64,000 bases of DNA from Dysidea avara (lineage: Eukaryota; Porifera; Demospongiae; Dictyoceratida; Dysideidae). The notes under the pieces were generated by a model, which ran no database searches, was not told the DNA's origin, and was given only the letters and a program-made list of their open reading frames with translations. The translations under genes and the position numbers were made by a program. Shown here piece by piece: positions 11,260 through 21,919 of the stretch; the first letter of the stretch is position 1; each line of letters starts with the position of its first letter. The DNA is taken from positions 186,001 through 250,000 of the forward strand of contig NC_089280.1 in NCBI RefSeq assembly GCF_963678975.1, written 5' to 3'.

Positions 11260-11325
11260 AATGCTCCTAATGATACGGAAGAAGCCTCCACTTCGCCTCC
11301 TGATACAGCATTGATATTAAAACAT
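11260..11325 (+). CDS. Coiled-coil gene, exon a
   Basis: 22 codons starting right after an AG (TGTGTAG) and ending before GTTAGT. The peptide reads NAPNDTEEASTSPPDTALIL, a polar, probably disordered linker. It is included because it is in phase 0 with exon b only 50 bases downstream, giving a very short intron. On its own the signal would be weak. The start of the gene was not found. Confidence 0.5.
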
Positions 11326-11375
11326 GTTAGTATTGAAAATGATAACACAGTACTTGCATTCTATATGTATTCCAG

Positions 11376-11615
11376 GTTACTTCTAAAGCAGAACGGTTGT
11401 TTACAGAATTAAAACATTGCAAAGAAGATGAAATAATATTGAAAGATCAGCTTGACAAAGCAATACAAAGAAACTCTGACTTTCATAAGAAGAATGAAGA
11501 ACTTGAATATGTTTTTAAAAGCAGTGAGGTCCAGCAGCAAGTCAGTAATGCCAAAGAGAAAGGAGAGGAAATCAAAAGCTCATGTAATAAAATAAAGATA
11601 CATTTGATTGATCAG
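11376..11615 (+). CDS. Coiled-coil gene, exon b
   Basis: 80 codons between TATTCCAG and GTATATAC, phase 0 at both ends. It starts VTSKAERLFTELKHC and is rich in Glu, Lys and Gln with heptad-like hydrophobic spacing (LKDQLDKAIQ, NEELEYVF), so a coiled coil is expected. There is no enzymatic motif. The VTS opening is shared with the exons at 52275 and 62223, which hints that these exons are related or belong to one gene. Function unknown; long coiled coils usually act as structural or tethering proteins. Confidence 0.65.
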
Positions 11616-11872
11616 GTATATACATGTTTACTGCATGTAGCAAACTTTTAACTGTAGGAACACTCATGTGTATCTCAGTGTAAGTTTTATGTTTCCTGCT
11701 TAAGAGTATATGTTTCCTGCTTAAGAGTATAACGTTAGGTTATAAACTACACCAACAAAATATACATAAATTTAAACTTCTTCAAAATTACTTTTCAGTT
11801 ATATTAATGAATTTTACCAGTAACATTATTTTATTATGTGTTTTCCATTGTTAAGGCTGTGGGGTCTAAAAT

Positions 11873-12134
11873 AGTATATTTAAAATTTTTAAATTTAAGA
11901 GTGAGGTAAGCAATAGAAAGTAGTGGAACAAAAGATAATATGAGTGGTGGTATTACAACATAGCTATGTGGAAAAATCCCTACATTGGCATGCCATCAGA
12001 ATTGCTTTGTTCATGCACTGCCACAGTAGGGATATTTACTACACCAAGCTAGCTATATGCTGTCTATTATTCACACTATCTTTTACTTCACTATGTTTTA
12101 TTATTTAGATCCATACTTCATCAGTTTTAAATAC
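11873..12134. mobile_element. Hairpin MITE family A, diverged copy 2
   Basis: Ends AGTATATTTAAAATTTTTAA and TTTTAAATACT are inverted, with inner matches such as CAATAGAAAGTAGTGGAAC against TTCACTATGTTTTATT. It is clearly related to the hairpins at 10731 and 41749 but much more diverged. It lies in the presumed intron between exons b and c. Confidence 0.6.
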
Positions 12135-12439
12135 TAGTTTATTGTTATAGTTACATGTGAGAAATGGTACAAGGCTGTTGTATTAGAGTGACTATTTTCT
12201 AGAGTGAGCCTATTGCCTACATGATATTTTAACACATGTGGTTACGACATGATTTGTTTTCATTATGCTACTCATTATAAGTACAGCAGAGTAAAAATAA
12301 AGCACAGTACAGTAAAGTACAGTAGGTGTCCTAGTGTACGGCTCATACTTTTTGTTGCATTGAATATTTTTGTGATGGTTTTTAGCACCAACATTTTGGC
12401 AGTATCTTGATTTTATCCATACTATACAGTACTACTATA

Positions 12440-12690
12440 ATTATTTGTGACCGGCTGAGCAAAAGCTGGCTGTTTTTGCACATTCTTCAAATTCAATTTT
12501 ATTGTATCTCTGTAATCTATAGTAACAAAAGAGTAGACAGCCAAAGTTTCAGCCTTTTATGATGAATGGTCTTGGGAGTTATAGTGCTTGACAATTGGAA
12601 CAGTGATAAACTTGATTTGTACAGCAACAATACGGGAAATAAATTACAGGTGCTTAGACAATCAATCATAACTTATGTTTGAAACAAGCT
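12440..12690 (+). repeat. Dispersed repeat also found at 5690-5910 and 54290-54400
   Basis: Shared phrases with the copy at 5690-5910 include CAAAGTTTCAGCCTT, GATTTGTACAGC and ACTACAGGTGCTTA-like sequence. A shorter piece occurs at 54290-54400. No coding signal. Confidence 0.6.
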
Positions 12691-12977
12691 ACGAAGATGG
12701 GACTTGGCTCAATCTATGCACCATGAACTGGCAAATCAATCAAGGTATAGTACAGTCCCTGTACTCCTCCATGTTGACAAAGAAAGTCATTCCATCCAAG
12801 AAATGATGACAGTGAATGCTGTTTTATCGATGTAATCTAAATTTTAGTGCATAGGAAAGCAATTAAAGCATGCGTAAATTATTCATGCAGCACGCATATA
12901 TTTACTTATATTGTAGAATAGGTGCATTTGGTACTTATCATTGTAGGTAATACTGACTGCATATATTTCTTTAACAG

Positions 12978-13091
12978 TCAGCAGAAAGTACAGTAAGTGT
13001 AGAAGAAAAAAATACCAAATCATCACAGAGTACAATGGAATATGGAAGCTCTTTATTAACTCAACTGAAAAAACATAATGAAGCACTTGCA
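12978..13091 (+). CDS. Coiled-coil gene, exon c
   Basis: 38 codons between TTCTTTAACAG and GTAAGTAT, a strong acceptor and a consensus donor, phase 0 at both ends. The peptide starts SAESTVSVEEKNTKSSQST and ends LLTQLKKHNEALA. It is polar and Ser-rich first, then helical. The next exon in the same style is 19 kb away at 32159, on the far side of two large transposons. Confidence 0.6.
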
Positions 13092-13121
13092 GTAAGTATA
13101 AACAAGTATAAGTAAACGTTA

Positions 13122-13672
13122 GCAATTTTGAACTAGAGTAGGGACAGTGTAGTACCACAATAAAATGTACTGAAACAAGCTGGATCAGAGTAGTGCGTAA
13201 TGTTCAAAACTGTAAAACAACAAGAAGCAAATATACTGTGCACTATATTATAGAATCTTCAATAGGTATTCACTTTTCTTATTGTTTTACAGTATATAGT
13301 TGGACATTACGTACATTGCATTGTAGAATAAATGCATTTGTAACTTTGTGTACATAGTCTGTCCCAGCCGTGTGCTTTCTTCTGCCATGCAGCATCATCA
13401 CAAATATTGTTTGCCATGCAGTAAAACTCAATTTCTCACTAAAGTCCTTAATTGATTTCTTTGTTGAGTCAAAATGCTGTAGACTGTCATGGGCCATCCT
13501 TGTCACCAATTATGTTCTGTATTTAAGTAAAACTAAAGCCTTCACCAATACACTCTACAATCACACATTCTCATGCGTACCTTAAGGATTTACCTCTATT
13601 CCAATCTACTGTAGATTGTTTCAGTACTTTTTATCATACATTGTTCCTACTCTAGTTTAAAATTCCTAATTT
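13122..13672. mobile_element. Hairpin MITE family D, interrupted copy
   Basis: Ends ATTTTGAACTAGAGTAGGG and CCTACTCTAGTTTAAAAT are inverted repeats, with inner arms TACTGAAACAAGCTGG and TGTTTCAGTACTTTTTAT. A compact copy with the same ends lies at 58007-58253 and a lone end at about 62094. This copy is longer and has extra sequence between the arms. Confidence 0.65.
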
Positions 13673-13936
13673 TATTTATATAATGTTTGTGAACTTTTTG
13701 AAATTCATGACCACTAATATCCTCATATGTATGTATCACAATTCTAGTTTTAATCATATACATGAGTGAAGTCATGATCTGCAGTGACAATGAATCTAAT
13801 AATGCAGTTATATTCATAGAAGCACAAGGACTGTCCACTTGCTTTCCAGCAGCACCTACTGTTGATCTAGATAAGGGTCTATGCCAGACTAATTTATTTA
13901 CCTGTACATGCAAGGTTGCAGTGTCCTAATTAACAG

Positions 13937-14106
13937 TAGTCTATTTCGTACATATGTACCACTTTGCAAGCAGTCCATTTGCTGGTGGCTACATCGGCTA
14001 CAACACAGGACAGCTCCACCAGCTGAACTTCAAGAACACTTGCATTCGTGCAACAACATACGTGTATGCCAGGAGATGGAAGCCATACCGTGTTTGCCAC
14101 CATATG
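13937..14106 (+). CDS. Candidate isolated exon, function unknown
   Basis: Bounded by TTAACAG and GTAAGG, with notably higher GC than its surroundings. The open frame reads MYHFASSPFAGGYIGYNTGQ and later YARRWKPYRVCHHM: aromatic, Gly-rich and with two Cys, unlike the coiled-coil exons. The length is 170 bases, so it begins with two bases of a split codon. I recognise no family. It may be an exon of an unrelated gene or a processed fragment. Confidence 0.35.
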
Positions 14107-14142
14107 GTAAGGAAGGATAATAGTAAGACTTTACTACCATAG

Positions 14143-14689
14143 CACTTGTATTGTATGGCTATCAATATGCCAAAGGTTTCTTCTTAACTTAAGTTGAAGC
14201 GTTTCTGTGAAAGAAGCAGTGCCATAGTTGTAGCCACTTTTTTGCTATGCTTGACTGAACACATCAGTTAGGCTGGCAGTAGAAAATTACACTGAATAAA
14301 TTTTGTAGCAACTTGACAATAACATTTTGGGTCAATCTGAAGGCACTTTTTTCTAGTACTGTTATGTCATTGTGAGAGGAAATCAAGGCAGGTGTTTGGA
14401 TGATATTTTATCACAGGCAATTCCCAAATCTAAATGACCAAACATTACAAGCATAATTGATAGTTGTGAGACATTCAAATAATTGCAATTAACAAAGTTG
14501 AACATTAATCATTCAGCTGTGTTCTACATTTACTCTTGCTGCATCCTATGGTAATCACTTAACACTAATTGGTTGGTAATTTTTAATAGTGAGTGTATAG
14601 AACAAAACAGGCGGCCAATTACCATTCATGACAAGTAGAGTGACAGGTTTTTGCTTTTGAATTCATCATCTATGTAAATGACTTCATCC
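14143..14689. other. Non-coding stretch, nothing recognised
   Basis: AT-rich sequence without open frames of note, splice-bounded coding blocks or inverted ends that I could pair. Confidence 0.5.
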
Positions 14690-14830
14690 CAATTACATTA
14701 AATTTGTCCCATTTGCAATAGAATTTATCACCTTAGCAATTGAAATTGACACACTTGCAGTAGAATTAGGTGCTATTGCATTAGAATTAATTGAGTTTGC
14801 AGTAAATTTCATCATGACCCATTGTTTTTC
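14690..14830 (+). repeat. Diverged 21-bp repeat array, foldback family
   Basis: About six diverged copies of a 21-bp unit of the form TTTGCAATNGAATTNATCACC. The same unit builds both termini of the foldback-like element at 52861-53450. Only one array is present here, so this is a fragment or solo end. Confidence 0.6.
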
Positions 14831-14911
14831 TATGGGCCAAGAAGCGAGTTCTTTTAGTAAGTTATTCTTGGCATACATTCATGTCCATATGAAGCCCATT
14901 TCTAAATAGTA

Positions 14912-15040
14912 GTTAGACATCAAGACCAAGGGAACTAAGTGATTTAATAACCCCGATGGCCCAAGGCTGTAGGCGAGGGCACTACTAAGGGCCAGAGGGG
15001 TTACTGAATCACTTATTTCCCATTAGCCACGGTGTCTAAC
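14912..15040. mobile_element. Short hairpin element
   Basis: Imperfect inverted arms of about 50 bases begin GTTAGACA and end TGTCTAAC, with inner matches AAGTGATTTAATAACCCC against GGGGTTACTGAATCACTT. No target duplication was identified. Part of an arm (AAGTGATTTAGTAAACC) recurs at 15371. Confidence 0.6.
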
Positions 15041-15888
15041 TTATTTAGACTATGGTTCAAAGTACGTACCTTTATAGCCAGAGCATGAGTGTGGCATGAA
15101 AGAGCAATACAGAACAACAGAATGGTTTCTTCCTGAAGTTCTTACAGCACCCACAAAAATAATTATTCGACCAGCAACCAAAGTAATGGCTAGAGCTACA
15201 GTATATACGCAAGTTTAGTCTACTATTTGTCCAGAATTATTTGTGGAACACAGAGAAGACTATTACAGTGTTATCAAGTACTGCAGTGTGCCTTTCATGT
15301 TATAATTATTTTATCATGTACAAAATTGCTTGAGGGCAGGCGGGTTACTAATTGAACATGTGTAGGTGACTAAGTGATTTAGTAAACCTGTAAATGAGCT
15401 ATACCATAGTCTAAAGGATATGTAGTGATTTCAGAGGTTTAAATTTGGGTGTAGCATAATCTGTACATGTATGCTACAGTGGTAGGAATCCTTATCAAGC
15501 AAGCTGTAGACAAATTAAACACTGAATACAACTAATTACTACAAGTTCTTGTTGCTCAAACAAATTTCAGCTTTACAGCTCAGCTTAAATTTCAGCAGCT
15601 TTACATTGTGTTCTTGGTTAGTCAGGTGCTCACTGATAAAATTTCCTGCAAACATGACAAAGATTCAATGTCAAACTTTAATTGCAATTAGTTGTATATC
15701 AACATTCATTCTTGGCCATTTCAGATATCAGCTGTTTTGGTTGCCAGTTACTTTTACATACATGGGTGCACCTGTATTACAGTCAAAGTGTTCTTGCATG
15801 GATTAAAACATTATTATTATATCAAAACACAGTTACATACAACTATAAAACAAAATTATGAAATATAACTGGAGTATTTAAGGCATGA

Positions 15889-16390
15889 TCAGCTCAAGTT
15901 GCTACCAGTACTTGAGAGCTGAAGAACCCTCCTCAAAATTGTAACAGTTCCAAGAATAGCTGTTTTCTGCAACACATATTGATTTACACTGTGTAAGTCA
16001 AGCTGTTTAATAAAGTCATGAAAACATTGCACCAAGTGCTCCAATGACAACAGGAATTATTCTTGTCTTCTTGCTCCACAGGTGTTCCAATTCTATCCTT
16101 AAGTCCTGATACTTTGTAATTTTTTCTTGTTCCTTCTCAAGAATTCTTTTGTCAGCAGGTATTGCAACATCAACCAGTGTGACCAGATGTTTAGTTTTCT
16201 CTACAATAGTGAGGTCAGGCCAACGTGCACTGATAAATTTGTCACAATAGATATTGAAATCCCACAATATCTTCACCTAGTGGTGTTTTTCTACAACCTG
16301 GGCAGGTACATGACACCACCACTTTGGACAACACTCCACAGAATACTTCTTGCACAACAACCAGTGAAGATAAATGAGGACATGATCATG
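15889..16390 (-). pseudogene. C-terminal part of a LINE-type polyprotein, relic
   Basis: On the minus strand, CPKWWCHVPAQVVEK is followed by a TAG and then ILWDFNIYCDKFISARWPDL, VTLVDVAIPADKRILEKE, KYQDLRIELEHLW and PVVIGALGAM. After a frameshift it continues with VLQKTAILGTVTILRRVL and a TGA at 15889-15891. This is the C-terminal block found after the reverse transcriptase in a class of invertebrate non-LTR elements; the RxPDxxxV...DxAxP pattern resembles a PD-(D/E)xK nuclease. That nuclease reading is my inference. The rest of the element is missing. Confidence 0.65.
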
Positions 16391-16919
16391 TCAATATGGC
16401 TTTCCACTAAACGCAGCTCAGTGGAGACAGCAGGGAGCTATGTTAACTGTAGCTTTCTGCTCTCATGAATGGCCAGTACAGCAGAACATAATAGTGAAAA
16501 TGACAAAGCGCATGCATCCAAGAAAGTGTCTGGTTGTAATAAGTACTGTGCTTCTGTGACAAGGCAATCTCACTCCTGGCACTGAAAGACTTCAGATTGA
16601 GAGCTATGCAATTTCACGCACAAACTCATCAGCTGAAAACTGTGCTGACATTCTCCACACAATGGCTTGCCAGGCCCAATGCAAAACTACTGGTAGCTGA
16701 GTGCTGGTACATTAATGGTGTGGCAATGGCACAATGATGTGTAACACAATACTGTACAACATGCAGAAGATGAAGTTTAGACCATAGAATTGTATGCAGC
16801 AATGTACTGTTGGCACCAAACACTAGAGATGGGAATAATTCAGCTAGCAAGCTAGGTAAAGGATGAACAGAAGTATACAAAATAATACAAATACATAACA
16901 AACAATCATGTTAACATAA

Positions 16920-17960
16920 AAACACATTCTTAATCTCGTTCATCACACAGAGCATGTCCACTGGCACTTGGGATGGCAACTTGGAACTTACTTGGAACTC
17001 ACTGTGTCACCTGAAAACAGCTTAGAAACATTTAAACATACTTGTAATGTTGTTGTTTACGTGTAAGGTGGCCTCTGGCTCTCCTGAAATCACTCGTGCC
17101 TGTTTGCTAATCTTCTCCTTTGCACAATCTGAAATTAAAGCACGGGTGTGGTACTGGGCACTACATAGAATTACACGTATGTTATAAGTCATGAGCACAA
17201 ACAAGCACAATGATTATACATTTGTTTTCGTTCACAGGTGGATCTATCCCCAGTTAGTTCATGTCTCTAGGCCTCATAGTTTTCGAGAACATTAATTATT
17301 TATTTATTTATGACATAATTTTCACCATATTTCTTAATTTTTATTCTTAGTACTTGGTTATATAACTAGGATCAGGTCACATACAACCAAGTACATATAC
17401 CAACATTGCATCTTACCCATTGGGAAAGTATAAACAGTGCCATAGCCAGCACTTAGAGCAGTGTATGTGCCGGTGGAAATGATACATATGCATACATACA
17501 CTGGCAGTGAGTTTAACTTACATCAGAAAACCACAATACTAAAACACAACTTACACAAAACTCAAGTTAAGTATTGAAAGTTTATATTGTAAGTGTGACG
17601 TGTCTCTGAAGATGACTCAGCAGTGAAGTGAGGCTATGCACAACAAGGGATGTGGCGAAGGCACAATTAGCAAATGATCCAAATCAAGCCAATTTGGCAC
17701 AATAGACTCTGTTGTAACTAGAGGCCACTGGTAATGTGCCAGTATATCAGCAGTGTGGCATTGGCACTAGCTGGCAGTGACCACAGTCTATAATATTATG
17801 CATACAGCCATGCACAATATACCGAAGATAGTTACACACTGTTGAATATGCAGCAATGCATCTTCTTGTTTACTACAGACTAACAGTAGAGTAGCCAGTT
17901 AAGCGGGTGGAAAATAATTCTAGCTAGCAAGCCAGGTGAAGGATGAAGATGTACAATACA
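16920..17960 (+). repeat. Dispersed repeat F, copy 1 (with empty target site)
   Basis: Matches 24714-25370 and, in reverse complement, 47060-47500. Shared blocks include GTAAGGTGGCCTCTGGCTCT, TCTAGGCCT(C/T)(A/G)TAGTTTTC and GACGTGTCTCTGAAGATGA. The site GATAGTTACACACTGTTG at 17828-17845 is the uninterrupted version of the point where the gypsy element at 19747 inserted in another copy. No gene is evident; part of 16400-16900 belongs to the same family. Confidence 0.7.
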
Positions 17961-18004
17961 AGTATTACATTGAACATACTCATTACCTTGTTGTTCAGTC
18001 AAAT

Positions 18005-18400
18005 GTCTTCAATTCCAACAATCAAGTTGCCACATGCCTGTAACAATCACTATTAAATAGAATACAAAAATACAGTTCATACTCCATGCTGCAAGATGAC
18101 TGAAGATGTATGACAGTAAAAAGACTCTCATTTCAATGATCAAAAGTTATCACACTCCTGTAACATTGACTATTAAAATAGAATATAAAAAAAAACAGGT
18201 CATACTCACTCAATGCTGCTAAGATGATCCAAGACATACAACAGTAAAAAGTCTCCTATTTCAACAATCAAAATCACTCCATGCTGCCAAGATGACCAAA
18301 GAAGTTAGTCAGTGAAAAGTCTCCTATTTCAACAATCAAGCTGTCACACCCCTGTGGCAATCACAATAAATTAGAATACAGTATATACATTTTGCACTTA
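18005..18400 (+). repeat. Tandem array, unit about 125 bp
   Basis: About three to four diverged copies, marked by TTTCAACAATCAA(A/G) at roughly 18008, 18134, 18258 and 18325 and by TCATACTC(C/A) and GATGA(C/T)C(C/A)A(A/G)GA blocks. Unit length varies (about 125, 125 and 67 bases). Confidence 0.65.
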
Positions 18401-18449
18401 CATTATGATGACAAGTAGACTCAAGACAGGATAGTCTGTATCCAACAAT

Positions 18450-18800
18450 CACAATCCTGTAACGTAATACCATAACAACATCTAAAACAACATGACCTGT
18501 TACTACACAATCACCAGAATGAGACCTGACACAACGACAACAAACAGTCTCAAATAACACAACCAGCTAAAGCACGATTGCCAGAATGAGATGACATGAA
18601 ACAATGGAACCAGTCTCAAATGACATGTCCAGCTAAAGCACGATCGCTAGAATGAGATGACACAACAACAATGACAACAACAAAAACCATCTCAAACAAC
18701 ATGACCAGCTAAATCACAATCGCCAAATTGAGATGACACAACACAACAAAACAGTCTCAAATAATATGACCAGTTATTAAGCATGATCGCCAGAATGAAA
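18450..18800 (+). repeat. Tandem array, unit about 65 bp
   Basis: About five diverged copies of a unit containing GACCAGCTAAAGCACGAT, CGCCAGAATGAGATGACA and CAGTCTCAAA, with internal ACAACA runs of variable length. Non-coding. Confidence 0.7.
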
Positions 18801-19499
18801 TATGACAACCACAAGGCAGGTAGACAGCAATATGTACCATTCTTGTATCTTTTCCATTGTAGTTACAACCCACAAGCTACATGTTATCAGCCTTCAGTCA
18901 ACAAAATGCACCAATAAACCTAATTATTGCACACTATATAACTCCTACTGTTAGTTTACAAGAAACATATAAACAATACTATTCCAAGTACATGGTTAAA
19001 GATGACCATACCTAAATTTAAACAACAGATCATTCAGCGACAGCTGCTGCATGACAAGCATGACACAAGTAATGCATAGGATGGTAGGCATTAATTGCAA
19101 TCAATAAGCACAGGCGCTTATTACTAGCTAACAATTATATGAGCAGTCATATACTCTGCTGTAGTACAGATGACTATGTGGATAATAAAATCTAGTTTAT
19201 TCAGCGCCTTCTTTGATTATCGAAACACATCATCTGATTATTGTGAAATGTGTAGGCCAGCTCATCTTCGAATGAGTGCCTTCGAATATGCTGGCTCCTT
19301 ACCTGCTATTCCAGTTTGCTTAATTTCACATAGTCTGGTGGCATTAATTAGCTCTGATATTAGCAAATATTTTTAAGTGTTGACATTGAGAAATTCGAAC
19401 AATTCTTGCAACTATTCCTAATTCATTTTCTATGTGGACATCGTGTCTGGATATCCGTGCATGCACAAAACAAAACAAGTTAAGTTAGCTATAGCTAGT

Positions 19500-19741
19500 G
19501 GCATTAATCAATTTGTTTATACTGTAGGTATGACATGTCTCTGAAGATGAATCAGCAATGAAGTGACATAACAAGGTGGTGAAGGCACAACTGGCATATG
19601 ATCGCAATCAAGCCAGTTACTGAAACTCTGTTGTAAATAGAGGCCTCAGGTGATGTGCCAGTAAATCAGTGGTGCGGCATTGGCACTAACTGGCATAGTG
19701 ATCAGTCTACAACATTATGCATACACAACATACAGGAGATA
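19500..19741 (+). repeat. Dispersed repeat F, copy 2 left part
   Basis: Continues after the gypsy insertion at 24714. It matches 17580-17830 (GACATGTCTCTGAAGATGA, CAAGCCAGTTA-like, ATTATGCATACA). Confidence 0.75.
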
Positions 19742-19746
19742 GTTAC

Positions 19747-19873
19747 TAGGGACAGTAAACTGTACACTTGCTTTACATGCATACATACTTGTAACATTAA
19801 GTAATTCTATTAATGTGTGTACATCATTATGTGATCACGTGATTAAGAGAGAGTTGACCTCATGTTTCCTACA
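19747..19873 (+). repeat. 5' LTR of the gypsy element
   Basis: 127 bases, nearly identical to 24579-24708. It has lost the initial TG and one A compared with the 3' LTR, and ends TTCCTACA. Such short LTRs are at the low end for gypsy elements. The sequence just inside (AGGTGCTGCGAGCAG) is where the primer binding site should be; I could not match it to a tRNA with confidence. Confidence 0.85.
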
Positions 19874-20023
19874 AGGTGCTGCGAGCAGTTAGAAACTGAG
19901 CAGTTGCGACTTACCACTATTCAGCAACTGTAAAGAACCACCAGACTATATCCCTGTGCCAGTCGAGGCACCTGTAAAGGTGATTTTAACTTGTAGTCAT
20001 TTCTGTATGATCAGATCAGAATC

Positions 20024-20875
20024 ATGCAGGGAGAAGAGTTCCGTATCTGTCTAGCAGCAAATGCCAAACCCTTCTGTGTACACACACCTTGCACAATACC
20101 GTTCACAATACCGTTCGCGTATCACAACAAATTAAAAGCTGAGCTAGACCTCCTGGAGTCACAGAACGTAATTGTTCCAATCACTGAGGCCACAACATGG
20201 TGTGCACTGATTGTGGTCACACTGAAGAAGCATTCGCAGAACATTCACATGTGTGTGGACCTAGTACATCTCAACCGCTTCGTCATCTGAGAAAAATACC
20301 AATCCCTCACCCCTGCCCTAGCCGTGGCTGACATTGCCACCAGTGACGCAAAGATATTCACTATTCTTGATGCACTAAAGGGCTACCATCAATGCCCATT
20401 AGATGCAGACAGCCAAGCACTGACCACATTCATAACACCACTCAGTAGATATAAATACCTACAAGCCCCCTATGGCATCTCCTCAATTTCTGAGCATTAC
20501 AACCGGAGAATTACTGAAGCCTTCAGTGGGTTGTCGGGGTTCAGACGCATTGTTGATGATTTTGTAATATATGATAACAATGTCACAGACCATGTGGAGC
20601 AATTCATGCAGCGGTGTGTGGAGAACAACATTGCTCTGAACATGCAGAAGTGCCAGTTCTTTAAAGCTCAAGTCACCTTTGCAGGCTTTCAGCTATCATC
20701 ACATGGATACAAAGTAGACCAATCTATCACAGAAGCAATTACCAAGTACCCTACACCTACAACCAGGTCCGACTTGCGCTCCTTCATGGGTCTAGTCAAC
20801 CAACTGTCAACGAGCACCCACACTCTGGCATCACTGTTGACGCCTCTCAGACCACTTGCTCAGCACAAAAAATGA
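20024..20875 (+). pseudogene. Gypsy reverse transcriptase, relic
   Basis: The frame reads AELDLLESQNVIVPI, the usual finger start, then LVHLNRFVI followed by a TGA at 20288-20290, and resumes in the same frame with FTILDALKGYHQ (first catalytic Asp) and RRIVDDFVIYD (the YxDD box as IVDD, both Asp present). The thumb follows up to DLRSFMGLVNQLS. The frame is lost at a run of A at 20867-20872, one base out of register, just before the inserted MITE. So at least one stop and one frameshift separate it from the rest of pol. Confidence 0.85.
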
Positions 20876-20879
20876 ATTA

Positions 20880-21441
20880 CAGTGGAACCTGTCTATAATG
20901 GTCACCTTGGGACCAGATATATCTGGCCTTATATACAGGTGGCTGTTATAGAGAAAACCTGTATAAGGTGGTCAGCAGCATTTTAGTGGCTATGGCCTTT
21001 ATAAATGAGTGATTATTATTAAGAGGCTCGCGCCAACCGCAATGCAGTAATATTTTAGTACAGAAGGACAAGGTGAGCTTGTTATGAATGTTGGTTATAG
21101 CTATTGAAAACGTTTAAGCAATGAAGCCTGATAGATTATATAGTATTCATTGAAAGGCAGGAAGCGTGATAATTGTGCATTAATTAAAACGGTGCCGTGG
21201 TGCCACAGTTGGTTTAACAAGCCACCATAAAAGGTAGCGACCGCTATATGAAGGAGAAAGTTATGTATACAGTGATTCATAGGCGAATTCTTGGTTGGCC
21301 GTTATACGCGTTAGACAGGTGACCGCTTAATGCAGACAACAATGCATACATTTGTATGGGAAAATATTTGGGACCTTTTGTCCATGGCCGTTATGCAGAG
21401 GTGACCGCTTAATCCAGGTGACCGTAACACAGGTTCCACTG
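20880..21441. mobile_element. Pogo/Tigger-like MITE inserted in gypsy pol
   Basis: Ends CAGTGGAACCTGT and ACAGGTTCCACTG are perfect 13-bp inverted repeats flanked by TA (20878-20879 and 21442-21443), the Tc1/mariner-pogo target. Second-order matches (GGTCACC and GGTGACC) extend the ends. The 562-bp interior has several GGTGACCGCTTAAT blocks near the right end and no transposase. Confidence 0.85.
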
Positions 21442-21444
21442 TAT

Positions 21445-21919
21445 TATGGTCTAATCATCATCAGGAAGCTTTCACAAACATCAAGACATCCCTAACTACC
21501 TCACCACTGCTGTCTTTCCTTGACATGACCAAACTGACAAGGTTAAATACGGATGCCAGTAGACAAGGCCTCGGATTTGTTCTACAACAGAAGACTGGAG
21601 ATGAATGGAACCTGGTTCAAGCAGGATCTCGATTCTTATCTGACGCAGAAACACGATACGGCAGTAATTGAGTTGGAAACGCTTGCTGTCTGTTGGGCGG
21701 TCACCAAGTGTATTCTTAGCAGGCCTACAGCATTTTCTTATATCAACAGATCATAACCCACTGATCCCGATCCTTAATACACGTCGCCTGGATGAGGTAG
21801 AGAACCCTAGGTTGCAACACCTTAAGTCTCGCTTGATGGGATACCACTTTACCACACAATGGACTAAAGGTAACAGTCACTGTGCTCCTGATGCATTGTC
21901 CCGCAACCCCTCTAGTTGA
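21445..21919 (+). pseudogene. Gypsy RNase H, relic
   Basis: After the MITE the frame gives a motif around TDASRQGLGFVL (first catalytic Asp), SRFLSDAETRYG, then in a second frame ELETLAVCWAV (catalytic Glu) and in a third frame FLISTDHNPL (second Asp) and CAPDALSRNP, the end of the domain. Two frameshifts therefore lie near 21660 and 21730. All the recognisable catalytic residues are still present, so the decay is mainly by indels. Confidence 0.8.

Noticed and set aside
16629..16901. 90-codon minus-strand frame with a hydrophobic start.
   Set aside because: It lies in dispersed repeat F; the copy at 47580-47760 does not preserve the frame.
19873..19890. Primer binding site of the gypsy element.
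   Set aside because: The sequence after the 5' LTR (AGGTGCTGCGAGCAG) lacks the usual TGG start and I could not match it to a tRNA end.
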